Source: Flagellimonas sp. S3867 (lineage in GTDB: Bacteria > Bacteroidota > Bacteroidia > Flavobacteriales > Flavobacteriaceae). From it: DNA of 64,000 nucleotides. This document shows positions 9,185 to 19,168 of this stretch, one piece after another. A model generated the notes under the pieces. The model worked only from the letters and a program-made list of their open reading frames with translations. It searched no databases and had not been told where the DNA came from. How positions within the stretch are numbered: the stretch's first letter is position 1; every line of letters begins with the position of its first letter. The DNA is taken from the NCBI RefSeq assembly GCF_014698935.1, contig NZ_JACVMN010000003.1:240490-304489 (forward strand), given 5' to 3'. The translations under genes were made by a program, and so were the position numbers.

Positions 9185-10519
9185 ATGTATACATTTTCAA
9201 ACAAGCTAAAAATAGGATCTTTCATCGCAATGGCGTTAGGATTGATTTGTTTAGCAACTGGATTTTTAAATGCTCCCAGCACCGTGGAAGAAGCCAAGGA
9301 AATGGTTGCAGCTGCACATGATGACGGACATGGAGGAGGACATGCGGAAGAAGCTTCACATGGCACGGAAGATGCACATGCGCCAGCGGATGCCCATGGC
9401 GAACAACACGATGCTTCGCATGATGAGCACCTGTTGCACCAATTACAAAATAGACCTTGGGCTGCTTTGTATGTAGGCGCTTTCTTTTTCTTTATGATTG
9501 CCTTGGGTGTTTTGGCCTTTTATGCAGTTCAAAGAGCTGCGCAGGCCGGTTGGTCACCCATGCTGTTCAGGGTTATGGAGGCGATTACAGCCTATTTGGT
9601 GCCTGGCGGTATCATTGTATTTGTGATTTTGGTACTCTCTGTACTACATATGAACCATATGTTTGTTTGGATGGATGCCGATACCGTAGCTCATGACAAA
9701 CTATTGCAAGGAAAGGCAGGATATTTGAACCCGACCTTCTTTTTGGTAAGAGCTGCAATTTTCTTGGGCGGTTGGATTTTCTATAGAGAAATTTCCAGAA
9801 AACTATCATTAGCACAAGACGAATCCGACGACAATAAAAACTTCGTAAAAAACTTTAGATGGTCGGCTGGGTTCTTGGTTTTCTATCTGATTACCGAATC
9901 CATGATGTCATGGGATTGGATCATGAGTTTGGACCCACACTGGTTTAGTACACTATTCGGTTGGTATGTATTTGCAAGCATGTTCGTTTCCGGGATAACG
10001 GTAATCGCTATGGTTAGCATCTACTTAAAATCCAAAGGATATTTGGAAAATGTAAACGACAGCCATATCCATGATTTGGCCAAGTTTATGTTCGCCATCA
10101 GTATTTTCTGGACCTATCTATGGTTTTCACAGTTTATGCTGATTTGGTATGCAAACATTCCAGAAGAAGTAACCTATTACATCGCTAGGTTCCAAGATTA
10201 TAAATTACCTTTCTTCGCCATGGTGGCCATGAACTTCATCTTCCCATTGTTGGTGTTGATGAACAGCGACTACAAACGTGTAAATTGGTTTGTGATCATG
10301 GCAGGTATCGTGGTATTGTTGGGTCACTATTTAGATGTGTTCAATATGGTGATGCCGGCAACAGTGGGTGATCAGTGGCATATTGGTGTACCTGAGATAG
10401 GAGGAATATTGTTCTTTGGTGGATTGTTCGTGTATTGGGTGTTCAATACACTTACCAAGGCACCGTTGCAGCCAAAGCGCAACCCATTTATTGAAGAAAG
10501 TAGACAATTTCATTATTAA
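9185..10519 (+). CDS. actF: ACIII subunit ActF, second NrfD-like quinol-binding membrane subunit
   Basis: A protein of 444 residues with about ten membrane helices (for example WAALYVGAFFFFMIALGV, WDWIMSLDPHW and FFAMVAMNFIFPLLVL). The first helix is followed by a segment of about 45 residues very rich in His, Ala, Asp and Glu (residues 40-85). This segment could bind a metal such as copper or act as a flexible linker; nothing in the sequence decides that. ActF is the ActC paralogue of ACIII. It closes the act block, and coxB follows after 27 bases. Confidence 0.94.
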   Translation: MYTFSNKLKIGSFIAMALGLICLATGFLNAPSTVEEAKEMVAAAHDDGHGGGHAEEASHGTEDAHAPADAHGEQHDASHDEHLLHQLQNRPWAALYVGAFFFFMIALGVLAFYAVQRAAQAGWSPMLFRVMEAITAYLVPGGIIVFVILVLSVLHMNHMFVWMDADTVAHDKLLQGKAGYLNPTFFLVRAAIFLGGWIFYREISRKLSLAQDESDDNKNFVKNFRWSAGFLVFYLITESMMSWDWIMSLDPHWFSTLFGWYVFASMFVSGITVIAMVSIYLKSKGYLENVNDSHIHDLAKFMFAISIFWTYLWFSQFMLIWYANIPEEVTYYIARFQDYKLPFFAMVAMNFIFPLLVLMNSDYKRVNWFVIMAGIVVLLGHYLDVFNMVMPATVGDQWHIGVPEIGGILFFGGLFVYWVFNTLTKAPLQPKRNPFIEESRQFHY

Positions 10520-10546
10520 TACGATTAAGTCTTAGAAAGAGATACA

Positions 10547-11605
10547 ATGACTGCATTATTAACATTGACTGTTTTAGTTCTGGTAGCAATCGCAATCTGG
10601 CAAATGACCAAGATTTTTGAATTGTCACAACTAAAATCAGACTATTCAGAGGTGGCCAACGATTCAGATAACAATTACAATGGTTATCTAATGTTCGCAT
10701 TCCTGATTTTTATCTACGGAATCACCATTTTTAGTTTTGCGAAGTACTCAAAAGTGTTGTTGCCCGAGGCATCATCAGCCCATGGAGGTGAATATGATCA
10801 GTTGATGTGGGTGTCGTTTGCCATCATCTTTTTTGTACAGACCATCACGCAATTTTTATTGCATTACTTCGGATATAAGTATCGTGGAAAAGAAGGTCAA
10901 AAAGCACTTTTCTTTGCCGATAATGATCGTTTGGAGTTCATCTGGACCATTATTCCAGTAATTGTTTTGGCAGGATTGATCCTTTGGGGATTATATACCT
11001 GGACGAACATTATGGATATCAACGACGACGACGATCCACTTATCGTTGAGCTTTATGCCCAACAGTTTAATTGGACGGCCCGTTACGGTGGAGACGATAA
11101 TGTATTGGGTGATGCCAGTGTGCGTTTGATCGATATAGATCGTGCCAATGTACTTGGTTTAGACGAATCAGACCCCAACTCCTCAGACGATATTATTGTA
11201 AAAGAGCTGCATTTACCTGTCGGTCGTAAGGTCAACTTTATGATGCGTTCTCAAGATGTTTTGCATTCGGCCTACATGCCTCACTTTAGAGCACAAATGA
11301 ACTGTGTTCCAGGTATGATTACCCAGTTCTCATTCACACCAACAATCACTACTGAGGAAATCAGGCTAAACCCTGACGTAGTTGATAAGGTAAAAAGAAC
11401 CAACGCTATTAGGGCCAAGCGAGCAGCAAAAGGAGAACCCAATTCGGAACCTTGGGAATATGACTATGTATTGCTTTGTAACAAAATTTGTGGAAAGTCA
11501 CACTATAATATGCAGATGAAGATTATTGTAGAGACAGAAGAAGAGTTTAATAAGTGGTTGGCAGAACAGACCACTTTCAAGGAAACTATTGCACCCGCAG
11601 AATAA
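10547..11605 (+). CDS. coxB: Cytochrome c oxidase subunit II (CuA)
   Basis: A protein of 352 residues. It has an N-terminal helix (about 1-20), two further helices (about 48-66 and 85-107) and a periplasmic cupredoxin domain. The CuA ligands are visible: His240 (DVLHSAY) and C311-x3-C315-x3-H319-x2-M322. Electrons enter the oxidase here from ACIII or cytochrome c. No cytochrome c domain is fused at the C terminus, so it is of aa3 rather than caa3 type; ACIII may deliver electrons directly. The extra first helix is usual in flavobacterial homologues as far as known. Confidence 0.95.
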   Translation: MTALLTLTVLVLVAIAIWQMTKIFELSQLKSDYSEVANDSDNNYNGYLMFAFLIFIYGITIFSFAKYSKVLLPEASSAHGGEYDQLMWVSFAIIFFVQTITQFLLHYFGYKYRGKEGQKALFFADNDRLEFIWTIIPVIVLAGLILWGLYTWTNIMDINDDDDPLIVELYAQQFNWTARYGGDDNVLGDASVRLIDIDRANVLGLDESDPNSSDDIIVKELHLPVGRKVNFMMRSQDVLHSAYMPHFRAQMNCVPGMITQFSFTPTITTEEIRLNPDVVDKVKRTNAIRAKRAAKGEPNSEPWEYDYVLLCNKICGKSHYNMQMKIIVETEEEFNKWLAEQTTFKETIAPAE

Positions 11606-11648
11606 TAATAAGATAGGATAAGAACCTTAATAAAACTTAAAAAAGATT

Positions 11649-13466
11649 ATGTCAGCTACTGGACACGAACACGGACACGAAGATCACGGACATCATCATA
11701 AAGAAACCTTTGTAACCAAGTATATCTTCAGTCAAGACCATAAGATGATTGCCAAGCAATATCTTATTACGGGCGTTTTGATCATGGGATTCATTGGAAT
11801 TGCAATGTCTTTGTTCTTTAGAATGCAATTGGCATGGCCTGGAGAATCGTTTGCCATCTTTGAAACGTTTATGGGCAAATGGGCTCCTGATGGTGTTATG
11901 GATGCCGACATGTACTTGGCATTGATTACCATGCACGGAACCATTATGGTATTCTTTGTGCTTACAGCGGGATTGAGTGGTACCTTTAGTAACCTGTTGA
12001 TTCCATTGCAGATTGGCGCACGTGATATGGCATCCGGATTTTTGAATATGCTTTCTTTTTGGATGTTCTTTGTATCGGCTGTAATCATGGTTATTTCATT
12101 ATTCGTTGAAGCAGGTCCGGCAGCAGCAGGATGGACCATTTATCCTCCATTAAGTGCTTTGCCATCAGCTCAACCAGGTTCTGGTGCCGGTATGACATTA
12201 TGGTTGGTATCCATGGCAATATTTATTGCCTCATCACTTTTAGGGTCCTTGAACTATATCGTAACCGTTTTGAACCTTAGAACAAAAGGAATGTCAATGA
12301 CACGTTTGCCGTTGACTATCTGGGCATTTTTTGTAACTGCGGTTATCGGTGTAATATCGTTCCCAGTGTTACTATCAGCAGCCTTATTGCTGATTATGGA
12401 TAGAAGTTTCGGAACATCTTTCTTTTTATCAGATATTTTCATTCAAGGTGAAGTATTGCATTACCAAGGAGGATCTCCGGTATTGTTCGAACACTTATTT
12501 TGGTTCTTGGGACACCCGGAAGTATACATTGTGATTCTTCCAGCTATGGGTATTGTATCCGAAGTAATGGCTGTAAATGCACGTAAACCAATTTTCGGTT
12601 ATCGCGCTATGATTGCTTCCATTTTGGCGATAGCGTTCCTATCTACAATCGTATGGGGTCACCATATGTTTATCTCAGGAATGAACCCATTCTTGGGATC
12701 GGTATTTACCTTTACAACATTATTGATTGCGATTCCGTCAGCGGTAAAAGCCTTTAACTGGATAACCACGATATGGAAGGGAAATCTACAACTGAATCCG
12801 GGAATGCTATTTTCCATTGGTATGGTTTCTACCTTTATTTCTGGAGGTCTGACCGGTATTATTTTAGGAGATAGTACACTTGATATCAATGTTCATGACA
12901 CCTATTTTGTAGTGGCTCACTTCCACTTGGTAATGGGTATATCGGCCTTGTATGGTCTTTTTGCGGGAGTATACCATTGGTTCCCGAAAATGTTCCAAGG
13001 CAGAATGATGAACAAAAATTTAGGATATGTCCATTTTTGGATAACAGCGATTGGTTCTTATGGAATTTTCTTCCCTATGCACTTTGTGGGAATGGCCGGT
13101 GTGCCAAGAAGATATTATGAGAATACCGCTTTCCCAATGTTTGATGAACTGACCAATGTTCAGGTTTTGATGACCGTTTTTGCAATAATTACGGCCGCAG
13201 CCCAGTTGGTGTTTGTGTTCAACTTTGTACGAAGCGTTTTTTACGGAAAACGAGGCCCTTTAAACCCATGGAAAGCTACTACCTTGGAATGGACAGCCCC
13301 TCAAGAACATATGCACGGCAACTGGCCAGGAGCTATTCCACATGTGCACCGTTGGGCATATGACTACAGTAAAACGTATGAAAATGGGGAATATATTCTT
13401 CCAGGACAGGATTTTGTGCCACAAACTGTACCCTTACAAGAAAATGAGGAAGAGCTAAATCATTAG
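11649..13466 (+). CDS. coxA: Cytochrome c oxidase subunit I
   Basis: A protein of 605 residues with twelve or more membrane helices. The active-site elements of a heme-copper oxidase are complete: H289-P-E291-V-Y293 (CuB ligand, proton-channel Glu and cross-linked Tyr), H338-H339 (CuB), H424 (heme a3) and H426 plus H96 (heme a). The GHPEVY form places it in the A1-type family that pumps protons through D and K channels. A His-rich N terminus (GHEHGHEDHGHHH) precedes the first helix. It is last gene of the ACIII-oxidase operon. Subunits III and IV and assembly factors are encoded about 23 kb away. Confidence 0.97.
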   Translation: MSATGHEHGHEDHGHHHKETFVTKYIFSQDHKMIAKQYLITGVLIMGFIGIAMSLFFRMQLAWPGESFAIFETFMGKWAPDGVMDADMYLALITMHGTIMVFFVLTAGLSGTFSNLLIPLQIGARDMASGFLNMLSFWMFFVSAVIMVISLFVEAGPAAAGWTIYPPLSALPSAQPGSGAGMTLWLVSMAIFIASSLLGSLNYIVTVLNLRTKGMSMTRLPLTIWAFFVTAVIGVISFPVLLSAALLLIMDRSFGTSFFLSDIFIQGEVLHYQGGSPVLFEHLFWFLGHPEVYIVILPAMGIVSEVMAVNARKPIFGYRAMIASILAIAFLSTIVWGHHMFISGMNPFLGSVFTFTTLLIAIPSAVKAFNWITTIWKGNLQLNPGMLFSIGMVSTFISGGLTGIILGDSTLDINVHDTYFVVAHFHLVMGISALYGLFAGVYHWFPKMFQGRMMNKNLGYVHFWITAIGSYGIFFPMHFVGMAGVPRRYYENTAFPMFDELTNVQVLMTVFAIITAAAQLVFVFNFVRSVFYGKRGPLNPWKATTLEWTAPQEHMHGNWPGAIPHVHRWAYDYSKTYENGEYILPGQDFVPQTVPLQENEEELNH

Positions 13467-13486
13467 TGATTTTCAAATAGAATATG

Positions 13487-13513
13487 AGCCCATCCTTTAG
13501 GATGGGCTTTTTT
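13487..13513 (+). terminator. Intrinsic terminator after coxA
   Basis: A perfect nine-base-pair stem, AGCCCATCC (13487-13495) with GGATGGGCT (13500-13508), a TTTA loop and a T-run to 13513. It ends the long act-cox operon. Confidence 0.92.
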
Positions 13514-13585
13514 GTTTAAAGAGTTTGGTACGGCAATTGTTAGCTGTAATTGTAATATCTTTAATAACCCTATAAGCGAACACTT

Positions 13586-14410
13586 GTGAAAAATTTAGCT
13601 ATTCTACTAGTATTGATGTGTCATATTGCAGCGATGGCACAACGCAAACCAAAAATAAAAGGAAGTCGGGTTGTAACGGAGGTAAGCGATGAACTTCCAG
13701 CTTTCAATGCAATTCAATTAAATGATGATTTGGACGTTGTTTTAAAAAAATCTTTCGGATCAGGGTATGAAATTGTAGCCGATGATAATCTAATCGACAT
13801 ATTAAAATTTCGAGTCGAGGATAGCACCCTTGTTATCAGCTCCTTTTATAATGTAACGGCAAAAAAACAATTCGACATTACTATCAATTACACCGAACTC
13901 AAAGCGATTACGCTAAAAAAAGGTAGTATAACGGTTGATGATGTTATTAGCAGTGACGAATTGTTTGTAGACACGTTTGAAAACACCAGATTAAATCTGA
14001 AAGCTAGCGCTGCCGTTATGGACATTAATATGGAAGGTATCAGCAAAGGCGATTTTAATGTGGATGTAGATTCGTTGAGCGTTAGTTTGAGCAATAGAGC
14101 AGAGGCTTTTATTTATGCCGTTAACGAAGTCAGTCTTGTGGAATTGGACGGAAATGGTATGCTGACTTTGGAAGGTACTTCGGATAGAATCCAGGCAAAT
14201 TTATCAGGAAACTCCAGATTTAAAGGACAGACGATGGAAGCAGGGTCATTTAATATCAATATTGAAAATACAGCTAGTGCACGGGTATATGCTTTCCGCG
14301 ATTTGGAGCTGAGAGCAAAAGAAAATACCAAAACTTACCTTTATGGGAATCCGCAAATCACCATTCTGGAATTTCTGGACACCGCTCAACTGATTAAAAA
14401 ACAGGAGTAG
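13586..14410 (+). CDS. Exported DUF2807 (head GIN domain) protein
   Basis: A protein of 274 residues starting at GTG and opening with a signal peptide (MKNLAILLVLMCHIAAMAQ). The rest is a repetitive beta-rich sequence of the DUF2807 type, often called a putative auto-transporter adhesin head. Typical segments are AFNAIQLNDDLDVVLKK near residue 38 and repeated L-x-G-x-S-x-F strands near 190-225. Bacteroidota genomes carry several such proteins of unknown function. A TATCTTTA box at 13556 with a TTG sixteen bases upstream could be its promoter. The gene ends two bases before the convergent acyl-CoA oxidase-like gene. Confidence 0.8.
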   Translation: MKNLAILLVLMCHIAAMAQRKPKIKGSRVVTEVSDELPAFNAIQLNDDLDVVLKKSFGSGYEIVADDNLIDILKFRVEDSTLVISSFYNVTAKKQFDITINYTELKAITLKKGSITVDDVISSDELFVDTFENTRLNLKASAAVMDINMEGISKGDFNVDVDSLSVSLSNRAEAFIYAVNEVSLVELDGNGMLTLEGTSDRIQANLSGNSRFKGQTMEAGSFNINIENTASARVYAFRDLELRAKENTKTYLYGNPQITILEFLDTAQLIKKQE

Positions 14411-14412
14411 TA

Positions 14413-16677
14413 CTATTTTGCAATTGGAGCAGTGAGGCAATGCTCAGGTATCCCAAAACCATCTACCAACACCTCTATATGTGGCCGAAGTTCTGTGGAC
14501 AATCGTTCTACCCGTTGTCGTATCGCTTTGGATTTGACTCCGCTATAATAACCTTGTTCCAAATACCATCTTGAATCAGTATGTAACCCATGCAAGGCGT
14601 AAAGTGAGCCCAATTTTTCCATTAGGCTCCGATATTTTTCATCCGTTATAGTAGTGCAATATTCCTCAAATATCTGATAGGCCAATTCAACACTATAAGC
14701 CTTTCCCAGAGCCAACAAATGCGTTTGAACCTTTAAAAAAGCTTGGTACGAAGGAACCCCTTTTTTAATATAATTTCGAATACGCATGGCCAAAGTATAG
14801 GTCAACCTTCGCGTACGATAATTAAAAGCATGTTTATGGAATTTTGGATTGTACAAATGCTCCGAATCCACCTTGTTGGAATAAATAGGATTGATTGTGG
14901 TAAGCGTATCCGACAATTGTGAGCGCAATAACTTGAGTACCGAAGTAAATCCTGCGCTATTGAATTCAGCTTTAAAATCGGATAGTATTCCCTTGGCCGC
15001 AAGTTGAAGTAACACTGTATTATCTCCTTCAAAAGTTGTGAATATATCCACATCCCCTTTCAGGTTTGCAATGCGGTTTTCCAACAAATAACCCTTTCCA
15101 CCGCAAGCTTCCCTGCATTCTTGTATGGTGTTGTTGGCAAACCAGGTGATTATGGATTTTAACCCAGCTACCTGTGTCTCTACTTTTCTTTTATCTGGTT
15201 TGCTGTCGTCACTATACCTACGCATCATTTCTTCCAAAGTAAAATGATACACATAGGCACTCGCAATGGCTGGCGTTAACCGAAGTTGATGGGTGGGGTA
15301 ATCCATTATCAGGTCTTCTTGGATTTTTACATTGTCATTGAACTGTCGTCTATTCAATGCATGTTTGACCGCAATGGTCAAGGCCATTTTTGCTCCTCCC
15401 AAAGCACCTTTGGCTACGCAAATCCGACCACCGACCAAGGTCCCTAACATGGTAAAAAATCGTTTGTTTGGATTCTTTATGGCTGAAAAATAGGTGCCGT
15501 CATCCTTGATTTCTCCGTATTTGTTTAACAAGTTCTCTCGAGGAACCCGTACTTGATCAAACCATATCTTTCCATTATCTACCCCATTTAATCCAAGTTT
15601 ATAGCCATTGTCTTCAATGGTAATTCCTTTAAGTAAATTATGCTTTTCATCCCTCAAAGGAACCAAAATAGCATGAACTCCTTCATTTTTTCCATCTACA
15701 ATGAGCTGCGCAAAAACTGAGGCCATGTTAGAATGCAGTGCGTTGCCTATATATTCTTTGTTGTCATTTTCACCAGGTGTATGAATGACAATAGCATCTG
15801 TTTTTTGATTATAGGTGGCTGTTGTTTTTACCCCTCTTACATTAGAGCCATGTCCTGTTTCCGTCATGGCAAAACAGCCTAGGAGTTTGGCTTTTCCGGC
15901 ATCATTTAAATAGTGGTCATGATGTTTTTTTGTGCCCAGCTTTTGGATACTTCCACCAAAAAGCCCGAACTGTACGCCAAATTTTACGGCAAGACTTCCA
16001 TCAATGAACATTAAATGTTCAAAAATTGAGGCATAAGCTGGCATATTCCCGATTCCGCCATACAATTTTGGATAGGCCATGGCCCCATATCCATTTTCAC
16101 CCAAGAGGGAAACTTGTTGCAGTACTTTGTTTCTGAATTCATCCTTGTTACGAGATACGGTCCATTTAAAAATATCTTTATCAAGAAAAACACGAAAGGT
16201 GTCAACTTCGGATGCATTGGACCCTTTGAGCAGTGCATCCAAATCTTGTGCATTGTATAGGTTAGAGGTTTTTTCATGCACTACCTCCACATCGAATAAA
16301 TGGTTGTAATGGTTGGGTTGTATGCCCAAGTTGATTTCAATATGTTTTAAATGCTCATTAAAATCACATTGCTCACAATATAAATTCCCCAACCGTTGAC
16401 TTAAAGCTGACAAGGGATACGTATCACTTTCAATAAGTTTTACATTGGAAGTTGCAATGGTCTGTTTCCACAGTTTAAATTGCTTATTGGAAGGTGGTTG
16501 TTCCCTGTTGAGCCATTGCAACAACTGTTTTTTTTCTTCGAGGTTTAATGTAGCATCATCATCAATGGTTTTTTTGATGACGGAAACCTCCGAGGCTGAA
16601 AGTAAATCGTCGGACCAGATCACATAAAAAAAGGGAATGTATTGCAAAATGCCAATTGAATAACTAGGTTTTACCAT
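14413..16677 (-). CDS. Acyl-CoA oxidase/dehydrogenase-like flavoprotein
   Basis: A protein of 754 residues, nearly twice the length of a usual acyl-CoA dehydrogenase. After an N-terminal extension of about 160 residues comes the flavin domain with GCFAMTETGHGSNV (267-280). Further motifs are GGRICVAKGALGGAKM, EACGGKGYLLENR and TTFEGDNTVLLQ. The Glu in FEGDN corresponds to the catalytic base of acyl-CoA oxidases, so the protein resembles eukaryotic peroxisomal oxidases more than four-helix dehydrogenases. It should oxidise acyl-CoA to enoyl-CoA with FAD in the cytoplasm; whether oxygen or ETF is the acceptor cannot be told. The start is uncertain by a few codons. Confidence 0.85.
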   Translation of the reverse strand: MVKPSYSIGILQYIPFFYVIWSDDLLSASEVSVIKKTIDDDATLNLEEKKQLLQWLNREQPPSNKQFKLWKQTIATSNVKLIESDTYPLSALSQRLGNLYCEQCDFNEHLKHIEINLGIQPNHYNHLFDVEVVHEKTSNLYNAQDLDALLKGSNASEVDTFRVFLDKDIFKWTVSRNKDEFRNKVLQQVSLLGENGYGAMAYPKLYGGIGNMPAYASIFEHLMFIDGSLAVKFGVQFGLFGGSIQKLGTKKHHDHYLNDAGKAKLLGCFAMTETGHGSNVRGVKTTATYNQKTDAIVIHTPGENDNKEYIGNALHSNMASVFAQLIVDGKNEGVHAILVPLRDEKHNLLKGITIEDNGYKLGLNGVDNGKIWFDQVRVPRENLLNKYGEIKDDGTYFSAIKNPNKRFFTMLGTLVGGRICVAKGALGGAKMALTIAVKHALNRRQFNDNVKIQEDLIMDYPTHQLRLTPAIASAYVYHFTLEEMMRRYSDDSKPDKRKVETQVAGLKSIITWFANNTIQECREACGGKGYLLENRIANLKGDVDIFTTFEGDNTVLLQLAAKGILSDFKAEFNSAGFTSVLKLLRSQLSDTLTTINPIYSNKVDSEHLYNPKFHKHAFNYRTRRLTYTLAMRIRNYIKKGVPSYQAFLKVQTHLLALGKAYSVELAYQIFEEYCTTITDEKYRSLMEKLGSLYALHGLHTDSRWYLEQGYYSGVKSKAIRQRVERLSTELRPHIEVLVDGFGIPEHCLTAPIAK

Positions 16678-16777
16678 AATGTGCCAGGTTGCGAAATCTT
16701 GTTTTACAGTATCTAATTTAAGCTATAGATTTTTAAGACAAGTTCCTATGACATGCCACTGGGTTATTTTAATCAAA

Positions 16778-16812
16778 TTGGTTTCAAGTGCATCGGGTTT
16801 CGACTATATTTG
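16778..16812 (+). promoter_or_regulatory. Promoter of the ruvB operon
   Basis: TTG at 16778-16780 is followed after 24 bases by TATATTTG (16805-16812), an exact -7 box. With a start point about seven bases downstream, the leader to the ruvB ATG at 16820 would be only one or two bases. Confidence 0.55.
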
Positions 16813-16819
16813 TTAGGAC

Positions 16820-17842
16820 ATGAACGAAAACTTAGATCCAACATCCGATAATTTTTCTGAGGAAGAACTGGACATTGAAAGAGCATTACGGCCCATTACT
16901 TTCGATGATTTTACCGGTCAGGAGCAGGTGTTGGAAAACTTAAAGATTTTTGTTCAGGCCGCAAATCTTAGAGATGAGGCCTTGGACCATACATTGTTTC
17001 ATGGACCACCTGGACTTGGAAAAACCACTTTGGCGCATATTCTTGCCAACGAATTGGGTGTGGGAATCAAAATTACATCAGGACCAGTTTTGGACAAACC
17101 TGGAGACTTGGCCGGACTCTTAACCAATTTGGAAGAACGGGATGTATTGTTCATTGATGAAATTCATCGCCTGAGTCCTATTGTGGAGGAGTACCTGTAT
17201 TCCGCTATGGAAGATTATAAAATTGATATTATGATTGAGACTGGTCCCAATGCAAGGACCGTTCAAATAAATCTAAGTCCATTTACTTTAATAGGCGCAA
17301 CAACTCGCTCCGGATTACTTACGGCACCGATGCGGGCAAGATTCGGTATTCAGAGCAGATTACAGTATTATAATACAGAACTGCTTTCAACCATAGTAGA
17401 ACGTAGTGCGGATATCTTAAAAGTCCCAATAACAAATGATGCTGCCATTGAGATTGCAGGTCGCAGTAGAGGAACCCCGAGAATCTGTAATGCACTTTTG
17501 CGAAGAGTGAGAGACTTTGCCCAAATAAAAGGTAACGGCAACATAGATATGGACATTTCCAAGTTTGGACTCAAAGCCCTGAATGTTGATGCCCATGGCC
17601 TTGATGAAATGGACAATAAAATCTTGACCACCATTATTGATAAATTTAAAGGAGGCCCAGTGGGAATTACCACCTTGGCCACTGCAGTTTCAGAAAGCGC
17701 CGAAACCATTGAAGAGGTCTACGAACCCTTTTTAATCCAACAAGGATTCATTATGCGTACCCCAAGAGGTCGCGAAGTAACTGAATTGGCCTATCGGCAT
17801 TTGGGTAAATTAAAAGGGGGAGCTCAGGAAGGACTTTTTTAA
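16820..17842 (+). CDS. ruvB: Holliday junction branch migration ATPase RuvB
   Basis: A protein of 340 residues, standard length. Walker A is GPPGLGKTT (62-70), Walker B is [10 protein letters not shown], sensor 1 is LIGATTRSG, and the C-terminal winged helix ends with [20 protein letters not shown]. RuvB forms the hexameric motor that, with RuvA (encoded at 24 kb in this window), drives branch migration of recombination junctions in the cytoplasm. The stop codon shares its last base with the ATG of the next gene, so RuvB and the P450 are translated from one mRNA. Confidence 0.97.
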   Translation: MNENLDPTSDNFSEEELDIERALRPITFDDFTGQEQVLENLKIFVQAANLRDEALDHTLFHGPPGLGKTTLAHILANELGVGIKITSGPVLDKPGDLAGLLTNLEERDVLFIDEIHRLSPIVEEYLYSAMEDYKIDIMIETGPNARTVQINLSPFTLIGATTRSGLLTAPMRARFGIQSRLQYYNTELLSTIVERSADILKVPITNDAAIEIAGRSRGTPRICNALLRRVRDFAQIKGNGNIDMDISKFGLKALNVDAHGLDEMDNKILTTIIDKFKGGPVGITTLATAVSESAETIEEVYEPFLIQQGFIMRTPRGREVTELAYRHLGKLKGGAQEGLF

Positions 17843-19164
17843 TGAAAAGATTGCCTCACATTTCTACATTTAAGGTAATTGCCAATCGCAAGAGAATACA
17901 GAAGAACCCTTTACCCTTCCATCACGAGAACTTTGAAAAATTAGGAGATACTTTTTGCGTTTCCATTCCTGCAGAAGGGAAGGTAATTTTTTCCCGTGAC
18001 CCTGAATTGGTCAAACAAGTCCTAAAAAAAAAGCATCGATTTTATTCCAAGTCCAAATTACAGATCCAAGATCTGGCAAAGTACATTGGAAATGGATTAC
18101 TGACTTCCGAAGGTGATCATTGGCGTACACACCGCAGAATGATACAACCTGCCTTTCACATGAAAAAATTGAAAGGTCTTTTTGTGATCATGCAGAATGC
18201 TGTAAAAAAGGAATTAGATCGTATTGTACCGAGCACCAATCAGGATGCTTTTTCCTTAATGGGGGATTTGGCTTTTCAGGTGGTTGCAAAATCTTTGTTC
18301 AGCAATAATGATATTCGGCAACCTATGGCCGAACTCAAGCAGATTACCCAGGAAAATCAGGAAATGTTGGTTAAAGAGATGAGGCAACCGTACTTAAAAT
18401 GGTGGTTTGCTTTGTCGGGAGAGATAGCCAAACATTTAAATAGGGGTAACAAAGCGAGGGATATTATTAACGATTTGGTCGAAGAACGATTATCTAGCGC
18501 AAAGAATGAGAGTGATTTATTGGATATGTTGCTATCCACGACGTATGAAGATGGAACGCATATGCCAAGAAGGCAACTGATTGATGAGGTAATGATTTTG
18601 TTTACAGCAGGACATGAAACAACAGCCAATGCACTTGCTTTTACGCTTTATTTTATTGCAAAAGACCGCGATTTACAGGAAAAGTTGTTTGCTGAAATAG
18701 GATTATTGAATAAAGAAGGTTATGATTTGGAAGATCTGGGAAAATTACCCTTGACGGCATCCTGTATCAAAGAGGCAATGCGTTTGTATCCACCTGCATA
18801 TTTTATAGATAGGGTAGCATTGGAAGCACATGATTTAACTGGGTTGGAGCTAAAGGAAAATACTATGATATTGCTCTCACTGTATGAACTTCACAGACAT
18901 CCCAAATTTTGGAAAGATCCTGAGAAATATATTGCAGACCGTTTTGTTGGACTTGACACAAAGGAATACAATAGCTATTATTATCCCTTTGGCGCTGGCC
19001 CACGAATGTGTATTGGAAATGCTTTTGCCACGTATGAAATGATTATTGCCGTAGTGGAGATAATCAAAAAATACAATCTTTCCACTAAAATGGAAAAGGT
19101 TGATATAAATCCGATGATAACCCTAAAACCCAAAGAAGTTTTTATAAACTTTGACCCAAGGTAA
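17842..19164 (+). CDS. Cytochrome P450
   Basis: A protein of 440 residues without a signal peptide, so soluble and cytoplasmic. All P450 hallmarks are present: the I-helix oxygen-binding motif AGHETTA (256-262), ExxR (E311 and R314 in EAMRLYPP), and the heme loop [10 protein letters not shown] with Cys390 as thiolate ligand. The sequence resembles the fatty-acid hydroxylase-like group (CYP4/CYP102 style) more than camphor-type enzymes. No ferredoxin or reductase gene lies nearby, so the redox partner and substrate are unknown. It overlaps ruvB by one base and queG follows at once. Confidence 0.92.
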   Translation: MKRLPHISTFKVIANRKRIQKNPLPFHHENFEKLGDTFCVSIPAEGKVIFSRDPELVKQVLKKKHRFYSKSKLQIQDLAKYIGNGLLTSEGDHWRTHRRMIQPAFHMKKLKGLFVIMQNAVKKELDRIVPSTNQDAFSLMGDLAFQVVAKSLFSNNDIRQPMAELKQITQENQEMLVKEMRQPYLKWWFALSGEIAKHLNRGNKARDIINDLVEERLSSAKNESDLLDMLLSTTYEDGTHMPRRQLIDEVMILFTAGHETTANALAFTLYFIAKDRDLQEKLFAEIGLLNKEGYDLEDLGKLPLTASCIKEAMRLYPPAYFIDRVALEAHDLTGLELKENTMILLSLYELHRHPKFWKDPEKYIADRFVGLDTKEYNSYYYPFGAGPRMCIGNAFATYEMIIAVVEIIKKYNLSTKMEKVDINPMITLKPKEVFINFDPR

Positions 19165-19168
19165 ATCC

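Noticed and set aside
11732..12139. Open frame of 135 codons antisense to coxA
   Set aside because: It mirrors conserved membrane-helix codons of subunit I; no signal peptide or family similarity.
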